Source: an uncultured Parabacteroides sp. (lineage in GTDB: Bacteria; Bacteroidota; Bacteroidia; Bacteroidales; Tannerellaceae). Taken from it: a DNA stretch of 64,000 nucleotides. The stretch lies in NCBI GenBank assembly GCA_944325355.1, contig CALUZS010000009.1, forward strand, positions 1 to 64,000, written 5' to 3'. Position 1 is the stretch's first letter, and each line of letters opens with the position of its first letter. Under the pieces are notes generated by a model, which was not told the origin of the DNA, made no database searches, and worked only from the letters and a program-made list of their open reading frames with translations. Of the stretch, positions 47,912 to 57,718 are shown piece after piece. The position numbers and the translations under genes are program-made.

Positions 47912-47974
47912 TATTATCTGGCAACCACCTGCTCCGGCAATCCGCATTACGAGGAATTTTCCCGCAGATTTTTA

Positions 47975-47982
47975 TACATTTG
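47975..47982 (+). promoter_or_regulatory. -7 element of sdaA
   Basis: TACATTTG at 47975-47982, 26 bases before the start codon. The -33 element is weak. Confidence 0.45.
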
Positions 47983-48008
47983 CATGTACATAAAACAATA
48001 AGAGCAAT

Positions 48009-49211
48009 ATGGAATCCATAAAACAAATATATCGAATCGGCTTAGGACCATCCAGCAGTCATACGATGGGACCGGTCAGAGCATCACAGATGTTCTCAGA
48101 ACGACATAAAGACGCTTCAAAATTCGTTGTAACCCTATACGGTAGCCTTGCAGCAACCGGAAAAGGACACATGACTGATACGGCAATCCTACACGTCCTC
48201 CAGCCCATAGCGCCAACCGAAATCATCTGGCAGCCAAAAAAATTTCTGCCATTCCATCCAAACGGGATGAAATTCGAATCATTCGACGCTAACGGGAAAC
48301 AGACTGAGAGTTGGACGGTTTACAGTATCGGAGGCGGCACTTTAGCAAACGAATCATTCAACGAACTAAAAACCGAACAAATTTATTCCATGCATACCAT
48401 CCATGACATACAAGATTGGTGCGAAAGAACCGGTTGTTCATATTGGGAGTATGTAGAACAAAACGAAGGTTCGGATATTTGGGATTACCTTGCCGAAGCA
48501 TGGAAAGTCATGCAGGAAGCCATCCATCGCGGACTGGAAGCAGAAGGAGTCCTGCCCGGTGGATTAGGAATCCGCCGGAAAGCAAGCGACTATATGATTC
48601 GGGCAAAAGGGTTTCACGGAAGTATAAAAAACAGGGGAATGGTCTACGCCTATGCGTTGGCAGTCTCCGAAGAGAACGCCTGCGGCGGAAAAATTGTGAC
48701 GGCTCCCACCTGCGGCTCTTGCGGTGTCTTGCCTGCCGTCCTGTATTACCTGAAAGAGACCCGCGAATTTCGGGATTCCCGCATCCTCCGGGCAATGGCG
48801 ACAGCCGGATTATTCGGGAATGTGGTACGCACGAATGCTTCCGTCTCTGGAGCGGAAGTAGGTTGTCAAGGAGAAGTAGGCGTTGCTTGCGCTATGGCCG
48901 CCGCTGCTGCCAGCCAACTATTCGGAGGGACACCTGCCCAAATCGAATATGCAGCTGAAATGGGATTGGAACACCACTTAGGACTTACATGCGACCCGGT
49001 CTGCGGATTAGTACAAATTCCCTGCATCGAACGAAACGCATTTGCCGCTGCACGAGCGTTAGATGCCAATACCTATTCAAACTTTTCCGATGGAAAACAC
49101 CGGGTAAGTTTCGACCAAGTGGTGGATGTCATGCAGCAGACAGGAAAAGATTTGCCCTCTTTATATAAAGAAACAGCCGAAGGCGGGCTTGCCAAACGCA
49201 TTAACCAATAA
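48009..49211 (+). CDS. sdaA: L-serine dehydratase, single-chain iron-sulfur type
   Basis: A 400-residue enzyme joining the beta (about 1-135) and alpha (about 150-400) domains in one chain. The start YRIGLGPSSSHTMGPVRA and the cluster cysteines in APTCGSCGVLP and CDPVCGLVQIPCIERN are intact. It converts L-serine to pyruvate and ammonia using an oxygen-sensitive 4Fe-4S cluster, fitting an anaerobe. It is transcribed alone and ends at a clean hairpin. Confidence 0.95.
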   Translation: MESIKQIYRIGLGPSSSHTMGPVRASQMFSERHKDASKFVVTLYGSLAATGKGHMTDTAILHVLQPIAPTEIIWQPKKFLPFHPNGMKFESFDANGKQTESWTVYSIGGGTLANESFNELKTEQIYSMHTIHDIQDWCERTGCSYWEYVEQNEGSDIWDYLAEAWKVMQEAIHRGLEAEGVLPGGLGIRRKASDYMIRAKGFHGSIKNRGMVYAYALAVSEENACGGKIVTAPTCGSCGVLPAVLYYLKETREFRDSRILRAMATAGLFGNVVRTNASVSGAEVGCQGEVGVACAMAAAAASQLFGGTPAQIEYAAEMGLEHHLGLTCDPVCGLVQIPCIERNAFAAARALDANTYSNFSDGKHRVSFDQVVDVMQQTGKDLPSLYKETAEGGLAKRINQ

Positions 49212-49238
49212 GACTAACAGAAAATTCCCCTTACAAAT

Positions 49239-49270
49239 ACCGGAATACCAGTCAAAACAGGTATTCCGGT
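49239..49270. terminator. Hairpin between convergent sdaA and TIGR04076-type genes
   Basis: A perfect 11-bp stem ACCGGAATACC with its complement around a 10-base loop. T-tract is short, so strength is uncertain. Confidence 0.7.
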
Positions 49271-49277
49271 AAAATCA

Positions 49278-49748
49278 TCATTCTTCGTCTATCCGCTCCA
49301 ACTTGAAAACTACGGGACGCGTACCGTCGTTACAACACGTTATCATTACTTTCTCGTCGTTTGTCCATCCGCGCATAATCGAACCGCCTTGCAACGCTGC
49401 ATAAACGTAACGGCTGATGCAGTCCCATGCTTCAGCACAAAAAGTTCCATGCAACATCCGAAAGAAATTATCGCTATCCACGATAAATTCTTGCCCCTCA
49501 TGGAAGAAAGGGCACGGACCCGACTTCGGATCTGCCAAATACTTACTCTGCAAATCCTGATAGCACTCCCGTTTCAAGACCGTAATTTTACATTTGTGTT
49601 TCATTGTTCCACTTTCTTTATTGGTTGAATTATTCTTTTCCGGTAAACCGTAAAGCGAGCCGCAAATTTTGGCAGGCAACGGGTATGATTCCACTGCTAT
49701 TGTAAAAACCAAAGCCCCTGCCGATTTGAAAAATTTTAGTCTGTCCAC
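49278..49748 (-). CDS. TIGR04076 family protein with an N-terminal extension
   Basis: A 156-residue reading from a GTG at 49746-49748, which is preceded by a strong AAAGGAGG site seven bases away. The first ~48 residues (DRLKFFKSAGALVFTI) resemble a Tat-type or other export signal in shape. The family domain follows from about residue 49 (MKHKCKITVLKRECYQDL), with four-plus Cys in all, including GPCPFF and a CCNDG near the end. If translation starts at the inner ATG (49602-49604) the product is a normal-length, cytoplasmic, 108-residue family member. TIGR04076 proteins have no known function. Confidence 0.7.
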   Translation of the reverse strand: MDRLKFFKSAGALVFTIAVESYPLPAKICGSLYGLPEKNNSTNKESGTMKHKCKITVLKRECYQDLQSKYLADPKSGPCPFFHEGQEFIVDSDNFFRMLHGTFCAEAWDCISRYVYAALQGGSIMRGWTNDEKVMITCCNDGTRPVVFKLERIDEE

Positions 49749-49890
49749 TCCGGTTCCTCCTTTCTGGAAACAAAGTTATACAATGGGAAATATACACGCA
49801 AGCAGGGAAAAATTAATCCTTATAGGATTAATTCACCCTACTTGTTCCGAAAATATTTAACTTTGCAACATAACCAGAAAATATCAAACA

Positions 49891-50199
49891 TTGTACAAGA
49901 AAAAAATTCCTTTGGATTTGGACTGCGGCGTAAAAATCGCCCTCGAAGTAATGGGCGGAAAATGGAAATCGTGCATCCTTTACCGCCTTGAAGAAGGAGA
50001 CAAACGTCCCAGCGAACTGCATCGTCTTTTCCGGGATGCCAGCCCGCGTGTCATCAACCAGCAGCTAAAAGAACTGGAGGTCCACGGCATGATTCGAAAA
50101 ACCATTTATCCAGAAGTTCCTCCGTGTGTAGAATACACCATTACAGAAGAAGGACGGAGCTTGTTACCCATTATCCACCAGTTAGAACAATGGGGGTGA
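49891..50199 (+). CDS. HxlR-family transcriptional regulator, C-terminal frameshift
   Basis: A winged helix-turn-helix protein of 102 residues starting at TTG (the family start LDCGVKIALEVMGGKWKSCI is intact, then RPSELHRLFRDASPRVINQQ). It stops at TGA 50197-50199, right after a run of five G residues (50192-50196). Removing one G restores reading to QWGDAFRPKMEAILENENLL and on to a stop at 50270-50272, which extends the protein by about 24 residues to a usual HxlR end. DNA binding is probably preserved, but the dimer helix at the C-terminus is shortened. HxlR regulators often respond to redox or aldehyde stress. Confidence 0.82.
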   Translation: MYKKKIPLDLDCGVKIALEVMGGKWKSCILYRLEEGDKRPSELHRLFRDASPRVINQQLKELEVHGMIRKTIYPEVPPCVEYTITEEGRSLLPIIHQLEQWG

Positions 50200-50375
50200 C
50201 GCTTTTCGTCCGAAAATGGAAGCTATTTTGGAGAACGAGAACTTACTTCCCGATATGGACAAGAATAGCTGAAAGCAGATAAAAGCAACAAAACAACATA
50301 ACCCGGTACATCCTTGAAAACCTTTCCGGCAAAAAGAAATGCAACCCCATAAATCGTCCGTCAATTTTATTTTTA

Positions 50376-50383
50376 TATTTTTG
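50376..50383 (+). promoter_or_regulatory. -7 element of the GH43 gene
   Basis: TATTTTTG at 50376-50383, about 52 bases before the start codon. No -33 TTTG at the correct place. Confidence 0.4.
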
Positions 50384-50435
50384 CACAAACAAGGAAAGAT
50401 TTCAATAACGATTTCACATCAAAAAATAATTATAT

Positions 50436-51401
50436 ATGAAGAAAACCATTTTGTACAGCCTGCTAATGATGGCGCCACTTTTTACAAACGCACAAGAAAA
50501 AAGCGGGAATCCGATTTTTGAAGGCTGGTATGCCGATCCGGAAGCGATAATATATGGTGATACTTATTGGATTTATCCGACCCGGAGCGAAGTTTATGAA
50601 AAACAGATTGCGCTCGACTGTTTTTCTTCCAAAGATTTGGTGAATTGGACGAAACATACTTCCATCATAGATACTTCGGAGGTCAAGTGGGCAAAACGGG
50701 CCATGTGGGCTCCGGCTGTAATAAAAAAAGACAACAAGTACTATCTCTTTTTTGGAGCAAACGACGTGCACGAAGGTGAGATCGGCGGCATCGGCGTTGC
50801 CGTCAGCGACAAGCCGGAAGGTCCTTACAAAGACCTTATCGGGAAACCGTTGATTAATGACATTGTCAATGGCGCACAACCCATCGACCAATTCGTATAT
50901 AAAGATGACGATGGTACTTATTATATGTATTACGGCGGATGGCGGCACTGCAATATCGTAAAGTTAAGCGATGACTTTAAAACCCTCGTCCCGTTCGAAG
51001 ACGGGGAAATCTATAAAGAGGTCACTCCCGAAGGATACGTTGAAGGTCCGTTCATGTTCAAACGCGATGGGAAATATTACTTCATGTGGAGCGAAGGCGG
51101 ATGGACCGGTCCTGATTATTGCGTAGCCTACGCAATTGCCGATTCTCCGTTCGGTCCGTTCAAAAGAATCGAGAAAATTCTGGAACAAGACCCGACTGTA
51201 GCGACCGGTGCCGGGCACCATTCTGTCATCAACATCCCCGGGACAAATGATTATTACATCATTTATCACCGACATCCGCTGGGAGACAACAATGGCAACC
51301 ACCGTGTCACTTGCATCGAAAAACTGACATTCGACAAAGACGGATTCATCAATCCGGTAAAAATAACCAATGAAGGCGTTGAAAAACGTACAATTTTCTA
51401 A
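50436..51401 (+). CDS. GH43 family glycosidase, secreted
   Basis: A 321-residue five-bladed beta-propeller enzyme with a signal peptide (MMAPLFTNAQEKSG). GH43 active-site residues are visible: catalytic base Asp in GWYADPEAI (about 31), the pKa-modulating Asp in QPIDQFVYK (about 152) and the acid Glu in YVEGPFMFK (about 206). Likely acts on arabinan, xylan or galactan side chains. A bidirectional terminator follows at once. Confidence 0.9.
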   Translation: MKKTILYSLLMMAPLFTNAQEKSGNPIFEGWYADPEAIIYGDTYWIYPTRSEVYEKQIALDCFSSKDLVNWTKHTSIIDTSEVKWAKRAMWAPAVIKKDNKYYLFFGANDVHEGEIGGIGVAVSDKPEGPYKDLIGKPLINDIVNGAQPIDQFVYKDDDGTYYMYYGGWRHCNIVKLSDDFKTLVPFEDGEIYKEVTPEGYVEGPFMFKRDGKYYFMWSEGGWTGPDYCVAYAIADSPFGPFKRIEKILEQDPTVATGAGHHSVINIPGTNDYYIIYHRHPLGDNNGNHRVTCIEKLTFDKDGFINPVKITNEGVEKRTIF

Positions 51402-51446
51402 AAAAAGATGCGCGGAACTTTTAAAAAGTCCGCGCATCTTTTTTCT
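51401..51446. terminator. Bidirectional terminator between GH43 and fhs
   Basis: AAAAAAGATGCGCGGA pairs with its complement across a T/A-rich centre and ends in six or more T residues. It overlaps the last base of the GH43 stop codon. Confidence 0.88.
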
Positions 51447-51479
51447 ATAAACCGGAATATCTATCTGGAGATATCGGAA

Positions 51480-53147
51480 TTAACTCAATCCTTCAACCAA
51501 GCCATTTACAATATCTATCTTCTTCGCTTGAGGTTCTTTCGGTAACCCCGGCATACGCATAATATCACCCATAATAACAACTATCATCTCAGCACCTTTA
51601 TTGATAACGATATCTCTCACTTTAAGTTCAAATCCCTCAATCAGATTATAGGCTTTCGGGTCGGCAGAAAAAGAATATTGCGTTTTCGCAATACATATCG
51701 GATAATCGGAAATGCCAAGTTCTTCTATCTGTTTAATTTTCTTTTCAGCAAGCATCGTATAAGAAACCGAAGCCGCTCCGTAAATCGACTCCGAAACTTT
51801 CCGTATCTTTTCTTTCACCGAATCCTCATTGTTATAAGTAAACGCTACTGAAGATGAAGGTTTCTGCTCGATTGTCTGCACAACAAGCCGGGCAAGTTCC
51901 AAACCACCTTCACCCCCTTCGGCAAAGACATTATTCACGGCAAACCCGACACCCAACGCCTTGCAATGCTCCGCCACCATTTCTATTTCGGCATCCGTAT
52001 CGTTGGCATAACGGTTGAATGTAACTATCACTTCCTGCCCGAAGCTGCGCATATTGTCGATATGTTTATCCAAATTCACGAAGCCTCTTGCCAAGCCTTC
52101 GATGTTCTCCTCCTTGATATGTGCTTCGTCTACACCTCCATGCAGCTTCAAACTTTGGGAAGTAGCAACTATCACCGTAACTTTCGGTTGAAGTCCGCCT
52201 TTCCGGCATTTTATATTCATGAACTTTTCCGCACCCAAATCCGCACCGAATCCGGCTTCCGTTACAACATATTCACCAAATGTCAAAGCCATCTTAGTGG
52301 CAAGCAAAGAGTTGCACCCGTGGGCAATATTGGCGAAAGGTCCGCCATGAACAAATGCAGCCGTGTTCTCTGTTGTCTGCACCAGATTCGGGAGAAGCGC
52401 ATCTTTCAGCAAAACAGTTATGGCACCAGCCACACCAAGATCGTTTACCGTGAACGCATCGCCGGAATAAGTATATCCCAACAATATATTCCCGATGCGA
52501 CGTTTCAAATCTTCCAAATCGGATGCAAGACATAAGATTGCCATTATCTCGGAAGCCGGAGTAATATCGAAACCCGTTTCCGTAGGAATGCCGTTGGCTT
52601 GCCCTCCCAATCCGGACACTACATGCCGCAGGCTCCGGTCGTTAATATCGAGCACACGCTTCCACTTTATCTCCTTCAAACCGAATCCGGTTCCCCTATG
52701 CTGATAAATATAATTGTCCAATAATGCCGTAATCATATTATGGGCAGACGAAATTGCATGGAAATCGCCTGTAAAGTGCAGGTTGATATTTTCCATCGGC
52801 AAGACCTGGGAATAGCCACCACCGGCTGCACCGCCTTTCATCCCGAAACAAGGTCCTAAAGAAGGCTCACGCAATGCAACAATAGCTTTCTTTCCAAGCC
52901 GGTTCAATCCCAAAGCCAATCCTATCGAAACAGTTGTCTTGCCTATCCCTGCCTTTGTAGGAGTAATTGCTGTAACAAGTATCAGATTATGCTGCCTTAC
53001 TTGTTCCTCATCAATCAAATGCAGGGGAAGTTTCGCCATATATTTGCCATAGTTCTGAACATCCTCCTTTGGAATACCGATTCGATTCGCAACTTCTTTG
53101 ATTTTTAACAAAGGGGTCTCTCTCGCTATCTCTATATCCGATTTCAT
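51480..53147 (-). CDS. fhs: Formate-tetrahydrofolate ligase
   Basis: A 555-residue enzyme. The ATP-binding motif [17 protein letters not shown] (about 61-77) and the substrate motifs [20 protein letters not shown] (about 94-113) and FTGDFHAI are intact. It makes 10-formyl-tetrahydrofolate from formate for purine and one-carbon metabolism. Full length. Confidence 0.96.
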   Translation of the reverse strand: MKSDIEIARETPLLKIKEVANRIGIPKEDVQNYGKYMAKLPLHLIDEEQVRQHNLILVTAITPTKAGIGKTTVSIGLALGLNRLGKKAIVALREPSLGPCFGMKGGAAGGGYSQVLPMENINLHFTGDFHAISSAHNMITALLDNYIYQHRGTGFGLKEIKWKRVLDINDRSLRHVVSGLGGQANGIPTETGFDITPASEIMAILCLASDLEDLKRRIGNILLGYTYSGDAFTVNDLGVAGAITVLLKDALLPNLVQTTENTAAFVHGGPFANIAHGCNSLLATKMALTFGEYVVTEAGFGADLGAEKFMNIKCRKGGLQPKVTVIVATSQSLKLHGGVDEAHIKEENIEGLARGFVNLDKHIDNMRSFGQEVIVTFNRYANDTDAEIEMVAEHCKALGVGFAVNNVFAEGGEGGLELARLVVQTIEQKPSSSVAFTYNNEDSVKEKIRKVSESIYGAASVSYTMLAEKKIKQIEELGISDYPICIAKTQYSFSADPKAYNLIEGFELKVRDIVINKGAEMIVVIMGDIMRMPGLPKEPQAKKIDIVNGLVEGLS

Positions 53148-53181
53148 AATTCTACAAATTGCATTATTTCTTTAAAAAGTG

Positions 53182-53212
53182 CAAAGTTAGACAATCGCGG
53201 CGATATGACAAA
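53182..53212 (-). promoter_or_regulatory. Promoter of fhs
   Basis: On the minus strand TTTG (53209-53212), a 19-base spacer and TAACTTTG (53182-53189), 35 bases before the start codon. Confidence 0.65.
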
Positions 53213-53241
53213 ATACTGCAAACTGTTCCGGAGAAAAGCAA

Positions 53242-53275
53242 AAAGCCCGTTCCACACAATCGTGGAACAGGCTTT
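53242..53275 (-). terminator. Terminator of the DUF4855 gene
   Basis: A 14-bp stem with one mismatch around ACAATC; on the minus strand CTTTTTGCTTTT follows. It lies 44 bases past the DUF4855 stop. Confidence 0.85.
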
Positions 53276-53318
53276 CCGGCAACCAATATATTTCAATTTG
53301 TTACATACGAGCTATTCT

Positions 53319-54425
53319 TTACTCCATAAGAGCCTTTATATGCTCCATACCTTTCAATTCCGGCTTCTCCTGCCGTACTGCTATACGACGGGCAAGTTCC
53401 ATATAGAGGGCATTGTCTTCGGCTTCAAACGAATGGAACAAATCATAAAATGCCGTTCCTCCTTGGTAATAGGCAATAGGCAAATCCTCAAAAATACCGT
53501 ATTGGTCGAACGCTTTGATATAATCCCTCAACCGATAACCGTATCCCTTGCTTTTCAGTGCACGTTCATCAAATTCCATCTCGACACACATACCGTTTTC
53601 AAAAGCCAGCTTACTCGTTTCGTCCATCCGCTCATAAGGGACTTTCTCATTAAAGAAATAATTCGGCTGCAAATAGGCAATGTCAAATCCCAAGTTGCGC
53701 CACTCCTTAAAGCCATCCGACTTAAAGTAAGGAATCCAATTGAAATTATATCCGTTCTCCCTGACATAATCTCCTACATTTTTTGCCAAATCGCGGCTAT
53801 TCGTCGCTTCTTCTGCAATCCAATAGAAACCGGAAATTTCCACATTCTTCAATTTTGCCTCTTTAAATTTCTTTTTTACATAATCCACAAACCAGCAACA
53901 GGCTGCCAAACGGTCTTCCATCTTACTAAAATCCAAAGATTTCCCGTCGATTCCTCCCCAATAAGTCACATTCGGAATAGGTTCCGGCATCCCAAGTACG
54001 ATTTTTCGTTTGGTGAAATTTTTCGGATTCTCTTTCCGTGCTGCTTCAATAGCATCATCCAATGCGCAGATATTCAATCCCGGAGTAAAATAATCATCAA
54101 CCAGCTTCTTCCATTCTGCTTTCCGAGCTGCCTGCTTCTGATAATAGGAAGCAAAACCTCGACCGTTCCCGTTATGGATTTCCAAAAACAAAAAGCCATC
54201 AAACAGCCAATGGAAATTTCCTTTTTCATCCTCCATCGAAACGTACGGTTTAAACCGATCCTGATCCCATACATACGACCGATGCTTTCCGCCCGAATAA
54301 ATTAATACCATATCCCGGGCAAAAGGCTTTATTGCTAACAATTCCAACGGAGCGATTACCATCAACGCCAGTAGTATTACACAAAGTCCGCGACTTTTTC
54401 TGCAAAAAACATGCTTCATCTTCAT
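53319..54425 (-). CDS. DUF4855 domain-containing secreted protein
   Basis: A 368-residue exported protein (signal peptide with hydrophobic core VILLALMVIAPLELLA) of the DUF4855 family, which occurs in Bacteroides glycan loci and resembles a TIM-barrel hydrolase. Segments include DMVLIYSGGKHRSYVW, GMPEPIPNVTYWG and SGFYWIAEEA near the middle; the last Glu residues might be catalytic, as in glycosidases (inference). No characterised activity that I can name. It has its own terminator; 260 AT-rich bases without visible genes separate it from the phosphatase-superfamily gene. Confidence 0.75.
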   Translation of the reverse strand: MKMKHVFCRKSRGLCVILLALMVIAPLELLAIKPFARDMVLIYSGGKHRSYVWDQDRFKPYVSMEDEKGNFHWLFDGFLFLEIHNGNGRGFASYYQKQAARKAEWKKLVDDYFTPGLNICALDDAIEAARKENPKNFTKRKIVLGMPEPIPNVTYWGGIDGKSLDFSKMEDRLAACCWFVDYVKKKFKEAKLKNVEISGFYWIAEEATNSRDLAKNVGDYVRENGYNFNWIPYFKSDGFKEWRNLGFDIAYLQPNYFFNEKVPYERMDETSKLAFENGMCVEMEFDERALKSKGYGYRLRDYIKAFDQYGIFEDLPIAYYQGGTAFYDLFHSFEAEDNALYMELARRIAVRQEKPELKGMEHIKALME

Positions 54426-54685
54426 AATTATTTAAAATGTTCTCTATTTAATTTACTATAATAAGGAACTATTTCCCGCGCATTTTGTTTATCAGACAAA
54501 AGAAAAAAAATTCAAAATATCCGATATATATTTTTAAACATTTGATTTGCACCCACTAAAAATACAAATATTTTGAATAACAAAATCGCATACTACAAAG
54601 CACATACCAACTGTATTAACCAGACAAAAAGCACAATAACAAACAATGAACCAACTTTTGTCACAAATTCAGTTCGCAACCTGTT

Positions 54686-55909
54686 TTATTTAACCCAACG
54701 ATTTAAATGGTTATTAGGAGACTCTACGACAAACTTATAAAATTTCGACGAAGGAAGTTTACTCAAATCCACCTGATAAGTACCGGTACCTGCCGTGACT
54801 GTCCCCAATTTTATCCATTCATCTTTTCCTCCGGTTTTAAAGTTGTTGCTACAGGCCACATACACATTTACCGGAACAGAAACTGATGATGTATAATGTT
54901 TCCAACTCAATGTAACCGTCTTGTCATAAGGCATGGTCTGTAAGTCATAGATATCCACCTTGCCAATAAATGGCATGCCGTCCTGTTCCCAACGTATATC
55001 TCTCGGCACTTCAAATCCGACATAGCGGCAAATAGAGGGAGCAATATCTGTAATGGAGAGCTGTCCGGCACAGAAATGTTCATTGACCGGTACATTGGTA
55101 GAAATCCATGTAGTACGTTCACGCCGGCTCTGTCCGCCATGGCCATAACCGCTTTCGACCCGTCCATGATCGGTAGTTACCACTACCATCCATTCTTCAT
55201 CAAAATTTGCTTCACGATACTTCACGGCATCCCATACCCGTTTAACCTGATTATCCGCTTTCAAGAGATATTCATCAAAGTAGGCACCGTTACCATAGAA
55301 ATGCCCTGCATCATCTGTATACCACAGGTATACCCAACTTATATCGGGCGCATCTTTCCGAATGCTCTCGGCCGCTTCTTTTGACACTCGCTCATCTACA
55401 TTATATACATAATAACACTCCTTGTCATGAGGATAGGCAACTGTATCAAGATCATATCCATCTTTTACATAATCAATCTTCAAACCGTTGGTCTCCGGTT
55501 TTCCTTCACCAATCAACACAGTCCGATTGTCTATCCAACTGGAGTACAGTCCCGTCTTGTAATCCTTTTTCTGCTCTTTGGCTATACGAAAGATAGTCCA
55601 GTAATTGTAATTGGGTTTCAGGTTCTCATTTCCTCCTACATTATGCTTGTTATACCAAGTAGCAGTCAGCAAATTGGTATAACCAATGGCTGAAATAGTC
55701 GGTGTTTCTGAATATCCTCCTACCTCTCCACCCGTATAAGCCCGCTCATACTTACCCTGCGAAGCAATCTCATAAATGGTAGGAGGTTGTACACGTTCAA
55801 CCTGATCGGCTGGTACCCCATCAATAATGATATATACTGCTTTCTTTGTCTTAGCTTCAAGATTTGCACAGCACAAAACTGCCAAACATAAACAAAATAT
55901 CCATTTCAT
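54686..55909 (-). CDS. Alkaline-phosphatase-superfamily enzyme, secreted (phosphodiesterase-like)
   Basis: A 407-residue exported protein (CLAVLCCANLEAK signal peptide). Metal-site motifs of the superfamily: VYIIIDGVPAD near residue 25, a likely Thr nucleophile in GYTNLLTA near 77, DDAGHFYG near 203, TTDHGR near 248 and GHGGQSR near 258. This matches nucleotide pyrophosphatase/phosphodiesterase-type members more than sulfatases (no CxPxR). A beta-rich C-terminal part (about 320-407) looks like a fibronectin-III domain. Next to a sialidase, so perhaps removing phosphate groups from host glycans or nucleotides. Confidence 0.82.
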   Translation of the reverse strand: MKWIFCLCLAVLCCANLEAKTKKAVYIIIDGVPADQVERVQPPTIYEIASQGKYERAYTGGEVGGYSETPTISAIGYTNLLTATWYNKHNVGGNENLKPNYNYWTIFRIAKEQKKDYKTGLYSSWIDNRTVLIGEGKPETNGLKIDYVKDGYDLDTVAYPHDKECYYVYNVDERVSKEAAESIRKDAPDISWVYLWYTDDAGHFYGNGAYFDEYLLKADNQVKRVWDAVKYREANFDEEWMVVVTTDHGRVESGYGHGGQSRRERTTWISTNVPVNEHFCAGQLSITDIAPSICRYVGFEVPRDIRWEQDGMPFIGKVDIYDLQTMPYDKTVTLSWKHYTSSVSVPVNVYVACSNNFKTGGKDEWIKLGTVTAGTGTYQVDLSKLPSSKFYKFVVESPNNHLNRWVK

Positions 55910-56059
55910 TACCTTTTGATTTATAAATTACTATTTCAACAGCCATACCTACATGGTTCGTATAAGACTCAAATTATTCTTCAGAAGAATAAAAGCACAT
56001 ATATCACAAAAATATACTATCTTTATCAACCAAACAAGAAACACTTAAAATAATAAGCT

Positions 56060-57685
56060 ATGAAACAAATTCTGATATGTCTTATCGCCTTGCTTTGTTC
56101 CAACATAAACGCACAAGCATCCGATACTCTTTTCGTCAAGTCTCCCCAAGTTCCTATCCTTTTAAACCGGACAGACAACGTACTATTCAAAATGCGAATA
56201 GAGAACCGGGAAGAAAAACAACTGAACAACATCACCATTGCATTCGGGAAAGATACCCGTTTGGAAAATATTCGCTCTGTCAGGTTGTATTATGGTGGGA
56301 CAGAAGGTTCCAGTGTAAAAAACAAAAATTACCAATCCACAACCTACTTGTCGAGCAATTCCGTTCATGGTGTAAAAAAAGCCAACCCTGCTTATTCGGT
56401 ACTACAAGACGAAACCAAGAAACTTGCACCGGTAATCCGGTTAACAAGCAAACAACCGCTGTTCAAAGGAATCAACTATTTCTGGATAAGCATTGAGATG
56501 AACAAGAATACGCCGTTGACAGGAAAAATCAGTGCACAAGTCACAGAAGCACAACTTGACGGTCAGCCCATAATCATACAACCGGACAAAAAAGCACCCG
56601 TACAGAGACGCATGGGTATCGGCGTACGCCAGGCATGGGATGACAACGTTGCCGCATACCGGATTCCTGGTATCGTCACGACCAACAAAGGGACGCTGAT
56701 TGCCACTTACGATATCCGATACAACAGCAGTACCGATTTGCAAGAAAAGATAGATATTGGCGTCAGCCGAAGCACCGATGGAGGGAAATCTTGGGAACCA
56801 ATGCGCGTAGCGATAACCATGAAAGGAACAAACGGATTGCCGCATGCCCAAAACGGCATAGGAGACCCTTCGGTTTTGGTAGATAAACAAAACAATACGA
56901 TTTGGATTGCCGCTGCATGGACACACGGCATGGGCAACCAACTGGCATGGTGGAACTCCGGACAAGGAATGGCTCCGACAGAGACTGCCCAGCTGATGCT
57001 CGCCAAAAGCTGCGATGACGGGAAAAGCTGGAGTAAACCAATAAACATCACCCAACAAGTGAAAAATCCATCTTGGTTCTTTTTGCTACAAGGACCGGGA
57101 AAAGGCATCTGCATGAAGGATGGCACATTGGTTTTTCCAATCCAATACATCGACTCCATGCGGATTCCAAATGCCGGAATCATGTACAGTAAAGACAATG
57201 GTAAACATTGGCACATACATAATCCGGCGCGTAGCAACACTACGGAATCTCAAGTTGCAGAGATAGAACCGGGTGTACTGATGTTGAACATGCGTGACAA
57301 CCGGGGCGGAAGCAGAGCGGTCGCTGTCACACGTGATTTTGGAAAAACCTGGCAAGAACATCCATCCAACCGCAAAACACTTCCGGAGCCAGTCTGCATG
57401 GCAAGTCTTATAAAAATCGCTCCTGAAGAAAACAGTACGGGAAAACAAATCCTGTTGTTTTCAAATCCCAATACTACCAAAGGAAGAAACCACATAACAA
57501 TCAAAGCCAGTTTCGACAATGGTCTGTCATGGCCGGAAGAGCATCAAATACTTCTTGACGAAGAAGACGGGTGGGGATATTCATGCCTTACAATGATAGA
57601 CAAAGAGACTGTAGGTATTTTGTATGAGTCGAGCGTGGCTCACATCACATTTCAAGCCATTCCGTTGAAAGAGTTCATCGAGTAA
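56060..57685 (+). CDS. Exo-alpha-sialidase (BNR/Asp-box)
   Basis: A 541-residue secreted sialidase. After the signal peptide (ALLCSNINAQ) comes an N-terminal beta-sandwich (about 25-180, BNR_assoc_N-like), then the six-bladed propeller (about 190-540). Evidence: the FRIP-type motif AYRIPGIVTT, and Asp-boxes SRSTDGGKSW, AKSCDDGKSW, YSKDNGKHW, TRDFGKTW and ASFDNGLSW. It releases terminal sialic acid from host mucin or other glycans. It is divergent from the phosphatase-superfamily gene and convergent with the acyltransferase. Confidence 0.94.
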   Translation: MKQILICLIALLCSNINAQASDTLFVKSPQVPILLNRTDNVLFKMRIENREEKQLNNITIAFGKDTRLENIRSVRLYYGGTEGSSVKNKNYQSTTYLSSNSVHGVKKANPAYSVLQDETKKLAPVIRLTSKQPLFKGINYFWISIEMNKNTPLTGKISAQVTEAQLDGQPIIIQPDKKAPVQRRMGIGVRQAWDDNVAAYRIPGIVTTNKGTLIATYDIRYNSSTDLQEKIDIGVSRSTDGGKSWEPMRVAITMKGTNGLPHAQNGIGDPSVLVDKQNNTIWIAAAWTHGMGNQLAWWNSGQGMAPTETAQLMLAKSCDDGKSWSKPINITQQVKNPSWFFLLQGPGKGICMKDGTLVFPIQYIDSMRIPNAGIMYSKDNGKHWHIHNPARSNTTESQVAEIEPGVLMLNMRDNRGGSRAVAVTRDFGKTWQEHPSNRKTLPEPVCMASLIKIAPEENSTGKQILLFSNPNTTKGRNHITIKASFDNGLSWPEEHQILLDEEDGWGYSCLTMIDKETVGILYESSVAHITFQAIPLKEFIE

Positions 57686-57718
57686 TGAAGGGATGCAAAC
57701 AGAGTCACGGGAAGATTC

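Noticed and set aside
53205..54305. Long plus-strand open frame (366 codons) opposite the DUF4855 gene.
   Set aside because: It is antisense to a gene with a signal peptide and family match; its composition (Ile/Phe/Cys-rich, no domain) fits a shadow frame.
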